NCBI GenBank assembly: GCA_025617745.1
Contig: CM046869.1
Span: 7,986,668-8,050,667, forward strand
Reading direction: 5' to 3'
DNA length: 64,000 bases
From: Heliocidaris erythrogramma
Lineage: Eukaryota > Echinodermata > Echinoidea > Camarodonta > Echinometridae
Of this stretch, positions 34,601 through 40,525 are shown piece after piece. The notes below the pieces were generated by a model. The model had not been told where the DNA came from, ran no database searches, and saw nothing but the letters and a program-made list of their open reading frames with translations. The translations under genes were made by a program, and so were the position numbers. Positions within the stretch are counted from its first letter, which is position 1. Every line of letters starts with the position of its first letter.

Positions 34601-37245
34601 GGACTATATCCAGAATGCAAGCCTTGTGAGAGCTTGCCACGCCAATGGTCTGACGTTGATGTGCTGGGGAGAAGGAACGGTTGATCCCAACATCAGACAG
34701 AAGCTCTCAGAGATAGGTGTGGATGGGGTCATACATGACAGGTAATAATGATAAGGATATCAGTGTAGATTTGAATTAGTTTTTGTTTGTAGGGATGAAG
34801 AGGAAGGATCAGTAGATCTGAAAATTGAAGAGAAGCTTTTAGAGACACATGTAGGGGTGGGCAGTGTTGTACACGACAGGTACTTTTGATATCAATACAA
34901 ATTTGCATTAGTGTATTATAATGAATCTAAGAAGGAATGACAGATCTAAAGCATCAGACGGAAGCTTCCAGAGATAGGGGTGGACGGTGTCATACACGAC
35001 AGGTAATGATGGTATAAATTGTAAATTTGATGGTATCAATTCTTGCTACCTCAAAATGCAATTTTCGACATAGAGGGCAATATTATGCATGGAAATGGTC
35101 CGCATCTTCGTTAACTTCACTTCCGGTCCGTATTGAAATACTATGGCTTATGAATAAAAGGAGTGCTAAAATGCTTAATTTTTGGATCGCATGACATAAA
35201 CCAAATTTTGAAAATGCAACCAATTGTCTCAATAAATCATGATGGTATCTTTTCAAACATGTCGGTTAATTTATACTCAAACTCGAGGATTTTTGTAATA
35301 CCTGTCTACATTTTCAATGCAAAAAGACAAACACTTGTGGACCCAATCGGGATATTGTCAGCACTGCGCATGCGTGGTTTGCATGACAAAGGCCATCTGT
35401 TGGCGAAATTGCATATTTGGGGTAGCGAGAATTGTAAATTTAAATAACTTCTAACTTCTATACATTTTAGCTCCATCGCCAACCCAGGGAAGACATCTCA
35501 AAGCGCATTGTATCCAGCGGAAAAGGCGCTATATAAATTGCTACAGTTAGTAAATTTGTATTTAAGTGCATTATAATGAATGTAAGAAGGAATCATAGAT
35601 CTAAGCATCAGACGGAAGCTTCCGGAGATAGGAGGACGGTGTCATACACGACAGGTAATGATGATATCAGTTGTAAATTTGTGTTAGTTTATTGGTAGGG
35701 ATGAAGAAAGAAGAACGGTAGAAAGGAAAATCGGAGGGAAGCTTTCAAAGGTAGGTGATGACGGTGTCTTTCATGACAGGCATATTTGATATAAGTGTAG
35801 ATTTGAATTAGTTGTTTAATGGTAGGTGGTAAATCAGAGTGAAGCTATCGAATATAGGTGTCGATAATGTTATACATGACCGTCAGTGCTGATATCAAAG
35901 TAGATTTGATTTGATTGTTAGTATAAATGTAGAAAGAATGGTAGATAGGAAAATCAGACAGAAGCTTTCGGAGATAGATGTGGACGGTGCCATACATGAC
36001 AGGTATAGTTGATACCGACATAGATTTGTTTTAGGTTTACTTGTCGGGATGTATGGAAAAGGATCGGTAGATGCAAAAATTAGAGAGAAGCGTTCACAGA
36101 TGGGCATTGGGGTGTCATACACAACATGTAATGATGATATCAATTGTAAACTTGTGTTAGTTTATTGGTAGGTATGTAGATAGAAGGAATGATAGATAGG
36201 AAAATCAGAGAAAAACATTCAGAGATGGGTATTGGGTTAATTGTTGATAGGAATGTCGAAGAAGGAAAAAGAGATCCAAGCTTTGGACAGAAATAGGTGT
36301 TGACAGAGTCATACATGACAGGTAATGATGTTATCCGTGTAGATATTAGTTCGTTTATTGGTAGTGATATAGTGAAAGGGAATAGTAGATTAGTAAATCA
36401 GAGTAAAATCTTTAAAAGATAGCGGTTGTTGGTTTTATGTATGACAGGACTAGTACATGTAGATCCAAACTAATTACATTTTGCTTTCATTGGTGCTCCT
36501 ACACAATATTTTCTCTTTTCATCTTCTTCATCTTCTTTAAATTGTATTAGTTTTTTCTTCTCAGTTCTTCTGTTGTATATTTTCCTCTTAATGTTCTTAT
36601 TCTATATTCCACTTTTTCTTCCTTCTCTTTCTTTGTTTTCTTTCTTCTTTCTTATCTTTTTCCCCTTCATGTTCATTCTTGTCCTGCCTGTTTTGTCAAG
36701 TTCATTTCCCCCTTGTGTTTTCCATTATCCCATCTTACTTTTGCACCACCATTAACCCTTACTGTACGAGGGGGGGCCTCTGAGGCCCCCCCAGATAAAT
36801 TCCACTGCATGTTTCAAACTGCTCCATTTGACGCCACACCACTTTCTGACTTTTTCTTTCAAGTCTTGGGCATCTTTTGACACCAAGTTTACAAAAATCG
36901 GTCATACTGTTACTGAGTCACATGAACTTTTGTGACCTCATGTCAGCCCGTAAAAGGGGAAATTCTAAGTTTTGTGTACAAAGCGAATGGGAAACAGCAT
37001 TTCCTCATGTTCCTCTTTTATCACCCATAATTTCTTTTTAAGGTGTAATTATCTATTCTAACTGAAATGGCCCCAGTCAGAGAGGAGCTTGAAATAGCCC
37101 AGTACAGTAAGGGTTAAGAGTTTGAAATATTGGTAGAGGAGCCAGAGGAAATTAATGATTTTTTTTCCTTTTTGAAAGAATGGCCAGCTATCCTAGTGGG
37201 ATGAAGAACAGCTTTGAATCAGAGAAAGAGAATGGATCAACATAG
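10500..37245 (+). CDS. GPCPD1: Glycerophosphocholine phosphodiesterase (GPCPD1/GDE5), 17 coding exons, 639 aa
   Basis: The product should hydrolyse glycerophosphocholine to choline and glycerol-3-phosphate in the cytosol. Coding exons: 10500-10639, 11676-11812, 12823-12864, 13972-14144, 15060-15233, 15941-16142, 16811-16961, 17234-17303, 21831-21923, 26772-26849, 27744-27774, 28202-28266, 29101-29166, 31733-31866, 33279-33414, 34581-34741, 37179-37245. All junctions are AG/GT, the phases agree, and the sum is 1920 nt including TAG. Residues 1 to about 105 are a CBM20-type starch-binding domain. The GDPD domain spans about 320-620 with GHRG 324-327, ENT 351-353, EFD 369-371, HD 384-385, EIK 466-468 and CWG 592-594. 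The ATG at 10500 directly follows an in-frame TAA. The length is close to vertebrate GPCPD1 (about 670), with a shorter, divergent C-terminus. No missing exon is evident. A non-coding 5' exon was not located. Confidence 0.93.
11193..11297 (-). mobile_element. MITE fragment, TTCATCAAG family
   Basis: Homologous to 718-815, in the same orientation; holds GCATCTGATTGGCTGAGAGC and ends at CTTGATGAAACACCCCTC. Intronic. Confidence 0.7.
11676..11812 (+). CDS. GPCPD1: GPCPD1 coding exon 2
   Basis: Completes residue 47 and runs to 92. It includes VIKYRYVV and LQWETNLSPR, the conserved aromatic strands of the starch-binding domain. Acceptor ACAACAG, donor GTATAT. Confidence 0.92.
11885..12302 (+). mobile_element. 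TTAA-flanked MITE, family A copy 1
   Basis: TTAA at both edges (11885-11888 and 12299-12302) with inverted ends CCCTTTC / GAAAGGC. Homologous copies at 21298-21712 and, inverted, 32346-32722. TTAA duplications point to a piggyBac- or Kolobok-type mobiliser; no transposase is present. Confidence 0.8.
12823..12864 (+). CDS. GPCPD1: GPCPD1 coding exon 3 (42-bp micro-exon)
   Basis: Short exon between a TTGCAG acceptor and a GTAAGA donor, in phase with both neighbours. It encodes the end of the CBM20 region (DKPCSTGWETFGKY). Confidence 0.8.
13098..13370 (+). mobile_element. TTAAAGA MITE family B, truncated copy
   Basis: Starts TTAAAGAGAAGGTTGAGTTC as in the copies at 17532, 27130 and (mutated) 38196. 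The right end was not recognised here. Confidence 0.65.
13795..13872 (+). repeat. (GA)n/(GT)n microsatellite
   Basis: Mixed GAGA and GTGT tract in intron 3. Confidence 0.9.
13972..14144 (+). CDS. GPCPD1: GPCPD1 coding exon 4
   Basis: 57 codons of the linker between CBM20 and GDPD. Polypyrimidine tract and CTGTAG acceptor, GTAAGT donor, ends in phase 0. Confidence 0.88.
14648..14790 (+). mobile_element. MITE, TTCATCAAG family
   Basis: Begins GTTTCATCAAGTG, carries the TCTCAACCAATCAGATGCAA core and ends ...TTTCATGAAACAGGGCCC. Diverged copy. Confidence 0.7.
14861..14998 (+). mobile_element. MITE, TTCATCAAG family, near-complete copy
   Basis: 138 bp with inverted ends GGGGAGCATTACATCAAG / CTTGATGAAACGATCCCC, ending 62 bases before coding exon 5. 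Nearly palindromic outer halves. Confidence 0.85.
15060..15233 (+). CDS. GPCPD1: GPCPD1 coding exon 5
   Basis: 58 codons in phase 0 at both ends, linker region. Acceptor CACGCAG lies 62 bases after the end of a MITE (14861-14998). Donor GTGAGT. Confidence 0.85.
15234..15940 (+). other. GPCPD1 intron 5, no repeat recognised
   Basis: Unique-looking AT-rich intron ending in a long pyrimidine tract. The open frames across its edges are exon read-through. Confidence 0.6.
15941..16142 (+). CDS. GPCPD1: GPCPD1 coding exon 6
   Basis: 67 codons plus one base, second linker or C2-like part of GPCPD1-type proteins. Acceptor TTCAAACAG, donor GTAAGA. Contains a Ser/Thr/Asn-rich loop near residues 235-245. 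Confidence 0.88.
16143..16810 (+). other. GPCPD1 intron 6, nothing specific seen
   Basis: AT-rich intron without recognised elements. Confidence 0.55.
16811..16961 (+). CDS. GPCPD1: GPCPD1 coding exon 7 (GHRG catalytic start)
   Basis: Carries ALNIGHRGMGRS, the first GDPD motif with catalytic His325 and Arg326. Acceptor TCCCACAG, donor GTATGT. Confidence 0.93.
17234..17303 (+). CDS. GPCPD1: GPCPD1 coding exon 8
   Basis: Encodes VPENTIYSLKEAANH, the conserved EN(T/S) helix after the HRG motif. Followed by a 4.5-kb intron full of nested elements. Confidence 0.92.
17532..17928 (+). mobile_element. TTAAAGA MITE family B, complete copy
   Basis: TTAA edges at 17532-17535 and 17925-17928, with inverted ends TTAAAGATAAAGTTGAGTTC / GAACTCAATGTTCTCTTTAA. 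About 397 bp. Confidence 0.85.
18570..18650. repeat. Strong hairpin with perfect 32-bp palindromic core
   Basis: The core around 18595-18626 reads TACGTACGCCTATACC and then its exact reverse complement. Beyond it, TCGATCCACTGCA on the left pairs with TGCAGTGGATCGA on the right. Inside the 2.7-kb hAT-like element. Confidence 0.8.
19281..19439. mobile_element. hAT-type poly-C MITE with 8-bp target duplication
   Basis: 159 bp, ends CAGTGGCGGCACCA / TGGTGCCGCCACTG, interior C runs. The 8-bp CAAGACTC occurs at 19273-19280 and 19440-19447. This gives the class of the many poly-C elements in the window. Nested in the 2.7-kb hAT-like element. Confidence 0.93.
21095..21205 (-). mobile_element. tRNA-derived SINE
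   Basis: On the minus strand an A-box-like TGGTCCAATGAA (21187-21198) and a B-box-like GGGGTTCAAATCCC (21142-21155), followed by a CCAGGTGAGGTAAATGGG tail. It does not fold as a functional tRNA gene. Confidence 0.75.
21298..21712 (+). mobile_element. TTAA MITE, family A copy 2
   Basis: Homologous to 11885-12302. Left TTAA at 21298-21301; the right TTAA has been lost (ends CTTGAAAGGG). Lies just upstream of coding exon 9. Confidence 0.78.
21831..21923 (+). CDS. GPCPD1: GPCPD1 coding exon 9 (ExD and HD motifs)
   Basis: 31 codons including FVEFDVHVTKDG and VLFHD: metal-binding Glu369/Asp371 and catalytic His384. Acceptor TTGTAG, donor GTAAAC. Confidence 0.95.
22555..22925 (+). repeat. Dispersed AT-rich repeat (ATTAATTATGCAAATTTAT)
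   Basis: Two internal cycles of ATTAATTATGCAAATTTAT, ending in CGGCGGGGACATATATTACG. The right part recurs in the loop of the foldback element at about 56436-56640. Confidence 0.75.
23134..23420. mobile_element. Foldback MITE of ~290 bp
   Basis: Near-complete palindrome. Left-arm pieces ACCTTAATTTTTTTCTAT, TTACCAGAATTGGACAGCT and ATAGAATG are mirrored on the right. The 84-codon frame inside is a by-product. Confidence 0.85.
23421..24268 (+). other. Intron 9 segment, simple repeats only
   Basis: Contains (AAAAC)n near 23700-23735 and a (TTTC)n tract near 24150-24195. No gene is seen. Confidence 0.55.
24269..25730 (+). mobile_element. Satellite-bearing element with ATACCCCCGCC ends (Pearl/HINE-like candidate)
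   Basis: Begins ATACCCCCGCC with an immediate ATACCCCC...GGGGGTAT hairpin and ends GGGCGGGGGTAT. Between them lies a tandem array. Non-autonomous Helitron-related elements of marine invertebrates often have such a structure, so the class is a suggestion only. Confidence 0.5.
24365..25700 (+). repeat. 161-bp tandem array, eight units
   Basis: Unit starts at 24365, 24527, 24688, 24849, 25010, 25171, 25332 and 25493, plus a partial unit at 25654. Each unit has GATCGAACTACTTCCTCAG, CATTGGTCTT and GTTGCCATGGTAAC or a variant. The 71-codon frames repeated through it share one sequence only because the DNA repeats; 161 is not a multiple of three. Confidence 0.97.
25731..26145 (+). other. Intron 9 segment, nothing recognised
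   Basis: No repeat or coding signature is seen. Confidence 0.5.
26146..26572 (+). mobile_element. TTAA-flanked MITE, CCCATAGCAG type
   Basis: TTAA at 26146-26149 and 26569-26572, with perfect inverted ends CCCATAGCAG / CTGCTATGGG. About 419 bp inside the TTAAs. Just upstream of coding exon 10. Confidence 0.85.
26772..26849 (+). CDS. GPCPD1: GPCPD1 coding exon 10
   Basis: 26 codons, phase 0, encoding the segment with IAKLAIKDMTLEQLAVIR after the HD motif. Acceptor GGTTTAG, donor GTGAGT. Confidence 0.9.
26884..27133 (+). mobile_element. TTAA-flanked MITE, CCCCTACCATGCCA type
   Basis: TTAA at 26884-26887 and 27130-27133; ends CCCCTACCATGCCA / TGGCATAGAAGGGG. Its right TTAA is also the left TTAA of the next element. 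Confidence 0.82.
27130..27518 (+). mobile_element. TTAAAGA MITE family B, complete copy
   Basis: TTAA edges at 27130-27133 and 27515-27518; ends TTAAAGAGAAGGTTGAGTTC / GAACTCGGCCTTATCTTTAA. Homologous to 17532-17928 along its length. Confidence 0.85.
27744..27774 (+). CDS. GPCPD1: GPCPD1 coding exon 11 (31-bp micro-exon)
   Basis: Ten codons plus one base (KLAPVGKGTT), fitting in phase between exons 10 and 12. Strong polypyrimidine tract and CAG acceptor. Confidence 0.78.
28202..28266 (+). CDS. GPCPD1: GPCPD1 coding exon 12
   Basis: 21 codons ending in FSELKT, the 'P-S-L' helix position of GDPD proteins. Acceptor ACTCAG, donor GTAAGA. Confidence 0.85.
28703..28888. mobile_element. Small MITE with CCAGTTCGTAATTA ends
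   Basis: Inverted ends CCAGTTCGTAATTA / TAATTACGAACTGG, about 186 bp, in intron 12. The target duplication is unclear. Confidence 0.65.
29101..29166 (+). CDS. GPCPD1: GPCPD1 coding exon 13 (EIK motif)
   Basis: 22 codons with CGFDIEIKYP; Glu466 is the expected third metal ligand of GDPD enzymes. Acceptor CTGCAG, donor GTATGT. Confidence 0.92.
29400..29656 (+). mobile_element. SINE-like element (tail region)
   Basis: Carries CCTTGAGCAAGGCATTTTAT, CTCCACCCAGGTGTTAAATG and a GTGCTATACAAG end, the same tail type as the minus-strand SINE at 54087-54200. Confidence 0.6.
29690..30370 (+). mobile_element. 152-161-bp tandem array ending in Helitron-like CTAG-T
   Basis: Four units start with GA(T/C)TTTCTTGTGAGC at 29694, 29851, 30012 and 30164. 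Three carry GTTGCCATGGTAAC (29814, 29973 and 30126). The right edge has a G/C-rich hairpin, then CTCTAG and T, then a (TTA)n tract, as in non-autonomous Helitron-type elements. Confidence 0.6.
30475..31185 (+). other. Intron 13 segment
   Basis: Mostly unique-looking. Contains an imperfect inverted repeat around 30730-31010 (CACTATGAACACGGTGACAAAGA versus its near complement near 30985). Confidence 0.45.
31190..31275 (+). pseudogene. Degenerate copy of GPCPD1 exon 14, copy a
   Basis: Follows an AG, keeps GAGTACGATGGGACCCCTAT and ATGGACATGAACCAA of exon 14, then diverges without an exon-type donor. Upstream intron sequence is copied too (TAAATCTCCT...CTGTTTTGTTT). Confidence 0.8.
31354..31435 (+). 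pseudogene. Degenerate copy of GPCPD1 exon 14, copy b
   Basis: Follows TTAAACAG. AAGTCAGGCCCTGA and CTATGGACATGAGCCAA match exon 14, but TAA at 31411-31413 stops the frame and no donor follows. Confidence 0.8.
31437..31655 (+). repeat. CT-rich minisatellite (CCCCTTCTCCCC)n
   Basis: Repeats of CCCCTCCCCTTCTCC. The Pro/Ser- and Gly/Arg-rich frames on the two strands are artefacts. Confidence 0.95.
31733..31866 (+). CDS. GPCPD1: GPCPD1 coding exon 14
   Basis: 44 codons plus two bases with MDMNQSLDAIL and RRIFFSAFNPDVC. It is the only intact copy of this exon; two degenerate copies lie upstream at 31190 and 31354. Donor GTAAGC. Confidence 0.92.
31977..32278 (+). mobile_element. Poly-C hAT-like MITE remnant
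   Basis: C20 run, internal C runs with TTTTTGCCTGCCTGCCTGG-like spacers, and a CCTGGATCCACCTCTG end matching the poly-C element family. Confidence 0.6.
32346..32722 (-). mobile_element. TTAA MITE family A, inverted copy
   Basis: Reverse-complement homologue of 11885-12302, with CCACATTTTATGGTTTGGCT and TGGCAACAATAATATT on the opposite strand. Edge TTAAs have mutated. Confidence 0.75.
32950..32980 (+). repeat. (CTGC)n microsatellite
   Basis: Six CTGC/CCTG cycles in intron 14. Confidence 0.9.
33279..33414 (+). CDS. GPCPD1: GPCPD1 coding exon 15
   Basis: 45 codons beginning MIRLKQSKYPVLLCNFG, matching the GDPD barrel strand after the FSSF-type motif. Acceptor TTACAG, donor GTAAGT. A degenerate partial copy follows at 33512. 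Confidence 0.93.
33512..33604 (+). pseudogene. Degenerate partial copy of GPCPD1 exon 15
   Basis: Matches the second half of exon 15: GTGCCCTGTATGATTCCTA, GAGTGTGTCTGTTGGGAACA, GTATTGTGACATCAC. It follows the true exon by about 100 bases and is followed by GTGAGTTCTTGAGA. Confidence 0.8.
33605..34580 (+). other. GPCPD1 intron 15, no gene seen
   Basis: AT-rich with (TG)n patches near 33990-34030 and 34440-34500. GTCCTCGTTTT occurs near 34105 and 34420 as a possible diverged repeat. Confidence 0.5.
34581..34741 (+). CDS. GPCPD1: GPCPD1 coding exon 16 (CWG motif)
   Basis: 53 codons plus two bases with ANGLTLMCWGEGTVDPN and IGVDGVIHD, the last barrel strands of the GDPD domain. Donor GTAATA. 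Its 3' part seeded the array at 34790-36450. Confidence 0.95.
35042..35429 (+). mobile_element. MITE with CTYGCTACC inverted ends, copy 2
   Basis: Full-length homologue of 7091-7474; AATT lies on both sides. Inserted within the exon-derived array. Confidence 0.82.
35470..35548 (+). mobile_element. SINE-like tail fragment
   Basis: CATCGCCAACCCAGGGAAG and AAGGCGCTATATAAATTG resemble the tail of the tRNA-derived SINEs in the window. Confidence 0.45.
36752..37117 (+). mobile_element. TTAA-flanked MITE, CCCTTACTGTAC type
   Basis: TTAA at 36752-36755 and 37114-37117; perfect ends CCCTTACTGTAC / GTACAGTAAGGG. It also has a GGGGGGGCCTC / GAGGCCCCCCC hairpin just inside. Ends about 60 bp before the last coding exon. 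Confidence 0.88.
37179..37245 (+). CDS. GPCPD1: GPCPD1 terminal coding exon 17
   Basis: Completes the Arg after HD, adds 21 residues and ends in TAG. The tail is Ser/Glu/Asn-rich and unlike the longer vertebrate C-terminus. The phase match and T-rich tract with AAAG acceptor support it, but it is the least conserved exon. Confidence 0.65.
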
Positions 37246-37593
37246 CATCAATCCTGGACTGCACATAGCTGGTCCAAACATCTGATATCATACTATGCAA
37301 GACTGAGGTTTAAGAACAATAGGAATGGGTCAAATCAGGAGAGGAGAATATAAAGACAGCCAATAGCCGGACTTGCCTCAGGACTTTAAACTAGGCAAGC
37401 CCCTTTTTCAGGCTTCAGAACCCAAGAATGCAATAGATAATGATACAGTAGGAATTGTTCAGTACACCGCTCTTTTCATCCTTCAATTTAATGAAATGCT
37501 CTACAAAAGAAAAAAATGCTATTAGTATATAGTGCTAAATGTATTTTAGAATTATTTAGGATGCTTGTTAAGTACATGCCAACATATTTTTGT

Positions 37594-37599
37594 AATAAA
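37594..37599 (+). terminator. Probable polyadenylation signal of GPCPD1
   Basis: AATAAA about 350 bases after the stop codon, followed by an A-rich tract. Transcript evidence is not available here. Confidence 0.4.
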
Positions 37600-37618
37600 A
37601 AACAAACAAACATATAGC

Positions 37619-37785
37619 TCTAGAAGGGGGCCTTAAAGGGGCTCATGCCCCCCCCCCATATCTATATGTTTTTTAACCCAAAGTGATGAATGCCCAAGGC
37701 ATGCATAGATTCCAAATCATGGCACATTAGGGCACTCTCACTACCTCCAACTCCGTAGTATGTGTTCTAGATTTAGTATTGTAAA
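37619..37785 (+). repeat. Duplicated 3'-flank block A, copy 1
   Basis: CTGATGAATGCCCAAGGCAT-like sequence through GTGTTCTAGATTTAGTATT recurs at 41527-41722. See also block B at 39764-40165 and 41886-42075. Confidence 0.8.
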
Positions 37786-37787
37786 GC

Positions 37788-37940
37788 TCATGTACAGTTT
37801 TGGTAGCAAAAAGGAAATTGAAAAGAAATGTCTTATATATAGTCTGTTGTTTTTTCATGTATCAAAAGATGTTTGTATGAGAACATCAATGATTTCCGAT
37901 GAATTTTACTGTAAATATATGTAAGGAGCGCTAGATCACG
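37788..37940 (+). repeat. Dispersed repeat, uninterrupted copy
   Basis: GGTAGCAAAAAGGAAATTG, AAAAGATGTTTGTA and GCGCTAGATCA also occur at 29288-29400 and 30397-30465, where SINE and tandem-array sequence intervenes. Confidence 0.7.
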
Positions 37941-38195
37941 GCATGCGTGTCACTGTGTGTGGGTTTTAAACGAGTGTACGGTGTACCGCTGAAGTTTGGG
38001 GAGTTTACATGTACATCCCTAGCTGACCCGGCACCTAAATTTTTTTTTTTGCCACTCATTTGTTTAATATGCCACTTTAGGACATGAAGCTTCACAGCAT
38101 CTTTGTATTGCTAGTATCTTGCTATTTATCAACAAAAATCCAATAAATCTGATGAAAAGTTTTTGAGGGCTTTATACCAAAACTAAATATTACCT

Positions 38196-38577
38196 CTAAA
38201 GATAAAGTAGAGTTCTGGTTATGCAATTATATTGTGAAAGAAACTGTCTCAAAGGAATTGGGAAAGGCTGACCATGTCTACATCAGAATTGTTTTATACT
38301 GTGTTGTTTTGGAATCATCAAAATAGATAAGAAATTTACCCAATCTCCCTGAAAAGCACATGTCATGTGGGACTACACACACAAGTGGCGTGAATGTTCT
38401 GCCGAACATTTTAGCTGTAACTAGTCATATTTTGAATATAAGAGCATTTGAAAAGCAACCGTTTTAAGGGGATGTTTCTACTATGATGTTCTTCCAAACT
38501 GACTTAAAAGGAATGAGAAAGCTCTCAAATTATTTGTCATTTTTCCCAAACTCAAGATTCACTTTATGCAAATTGTA
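38196..38577 (+). mobile_element. TTAAAGA MITE family B, mutated copy
   Basis: Homologous to 17532-17928 throughout, but the TTAA edges have changed (CTCTAAAG... / ...CACTTTATG). Confidence 0.75.
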
Positions 38578-38793
38578 GCGATTCTTCTGTTTTGATAGGG
38601 TGTGTGCATGTTATGAAATCTTAAGCCCAGTTCAGACATGATGCGGTCAACCACCTAAAGAAATTGCCACATCAAAACTGTAAATGAATGGCATGTGGAA
38701 GTTAACTCATTGCCTAGGGAACCGGTTGATCCCTGTATTAACCATATGGGAGTATGATAATTCAGTAGTCAATCAGTTAAATAAAGGTACATG

Positions 38794-39215
38794 CATTGGC
38801 GGATCGGGGGGGGGGGGCAATTCTGGCCCGTGCCCCCCCCCCCCTTTTGGAAAAAAGTATGCATTTTGACCATAGATGCTCCGCCATTTTCTCAATTGTG
38901 CCCCCCGCCCCCCACCTTTTAGAATGAAGACCTTTTTTTTTTTTTTTGCTTGCTTGCTTGCTTGTCAGGGAATTATGGAGGGGAACTGGACCCCCATAAC
39001 CCCGGAAGTGCCCCCCCCCCCCTTTGGAAGAAAAGTATGCATTTTCACCACAGACGCTCCGCCATTTTCCCGATTGTGCCACCCCCCCCCCCCCCCCCCC
39101 TTTTTAGAATGAAGACCTTTTTTTTTTGCTTGCTTGCTTGTCAGGGAATTATGAAGGGAAATGGACCCCCATAACCCCCCCCCCCCCCCAATACTCAATC
39201 CTGGATCCGCCCCTG
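38794..39215. mobile_element. Poly-C hAT-like MITE with internal duplication
   Basis: Ends CATTGGCGGATC / GGATCCGCCCCTG. Two internal cycles each have C run, GTATGCATTTT, CGCCATTTTC, C run, GAATGAAGACC, T run and GCTTGCTTG. Confidence 0.8.
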
Positions 39216-39763
39216 GGTACATGGAGCTGGGCACAACAGAGGCCCATACACATCTCTGTCTTGCACAGCAGAAAAAAAGATCTGATATAAGCAATATTCC
39301 TGATATAACAAGGTAATATTCCAGTCCCAGTTCTTTATTTTTTTTAACCTGATATGAGATTCCTGCTATAACAAGGTACATGTAATTTTGATGGTCTCAA
39401 GGACCTCGTTATACAGAGTTTCCACTGTGATGTAATTTACAGATTTTAACATGCACTGTGCTTTATGTAATTTTGTGTTTCCACAGCGGCTATTCTGAGG
39501 TAGTCTATTGCGTAATGTCTGAATGGAGCTTAAAATATATTTTATCTGTGAATGACTGTACCAGTTCAGATATCTAAGGCGACTGTCAGCAAAAAATTTT
39601 ATTTGATATGATTGATTCACCAACAAATGAATACAATTCATTTGCATCAATACATTATTTACATGATAACAAGGACTAGTTTAGCCTGACCCCTGTAAAA
39701 AAAAAAAGAAGAAGAAATGTCTGTCTCTATAGGGGTTCATGAATAGAAATACATGTACATATA

Positions 39764-40165
39764 TCGGAATACTCGCAGTACATCACAAAATAACCACAAC
39801 AAGTTGAATCTTTACTAGCAACTGCAATGTTTATTTATTACCAGCTTCGTCACTCTAGAAACTTGTGACCAAATTTCATTTCAATACTGCAATAGATGAA
39901 GTTATGTAGAGTGATGTTATCATTTCGGCAGCAGGTGGGTGTGTTGCCGGCTTCTTCTTGGTGCTTGGTGACCATCTTGTTGAGTTCTTCGTCATTGCGC
40001 ACGGCAAGTTGAAGGTGGCGAGGGATGATCCTGGATTTCTTTCTTGTTTTCATGGGCAGCGTTGCCAATTGATCCTCAATTTTGGACATTTGTTAAGATG
40101 CAGTTGAAATATGAATGATCTATAATTTATGTATTTATCATAATTATATAGATCTTGGACAGTTT
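39764..40165 (+). repeat. Duplicated 3'-flank block B, copy 1
   Basis: GGAATACTCGCAGTACATCA, AATAACCACAACAAGT and CTTTACTAGCAACT recur at 41886-42075. Confidence 0.7.
39973..40075 (-). pseudogene. Histone H2A-derived fragment
   Basis: On the minus strand the frame gives [20 protein letters not shown], a near-exact match to the most conserved part of histone H2A. The preceding bases encode GNAA-ENKK-like residues in another frame, so there is a frameshift relative to H2A. The N-terminal histone fold and the usual C-terminal docking region are absent. Best read as a decayed H2A copy; a real short protein is unlikely. Confidence 0.75.
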
Positions 40166-40331
40166 ATTGTGTGTGAAGGTGTACATGTACATCCATGTGC
40201 AAGGGGTGATAATATATTGTTAAAAAAACACAGTGAAACCTCATTATAGAGAGCATATATATTTGTAAGAAACCATCATTGCAAGTATGTCAGCTCTAAA
40301 CCCGTCATACAAGCTCCTCTCCCGTCATACA

Positions 40332-40525
40332 AGCTCCTCTCCCATTTGCCCTGTACACAAAAGGGCATTCATTTCCATTTTTTGGTACAGAAAATATTCA
40401 ACCATATCATTGCTTAATGTATATGTTTTTACACAACATGTATGAAACAAATCTATTCCTTCATCAAAAACTAAGAAAATGCAAATTTGTGATATTTTCT
40501 GTAATGAGCAAATGGGAGAGGAGCT
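40332..40525. mobile_element. 194-bp MITE with 17-bp perfect inverted ends
   Basis: AGCTCCTCTCCCATTTG / CAAATGGGAGAGGAGCT. A 20-bp segment with CCCGTCATACAAGCTCCTCT is duplicated immediately at the left edge. Confidence 0.8.

Larger units (their letters stand above)
34790..36450 (+). repeat. Exon-16-derived tandem array, about nine degenerate units
   Basis: Units of roughly 110-130 bp consist of the exon 16 tail (GAAGCTTTCAGAGATAGG...GTCATACACGACAG) plus the first intron bases. Unit ends with GACAG or a variant fall near 34881, 35002, 35656, 35778, 35882, 36002, 36127, 36321 and 36448; several keep GACAGGTAAT. Interrupted by a MITE at 35042-35429 and a SINE-like tail at 35470-35548. Confidence 0.85.
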
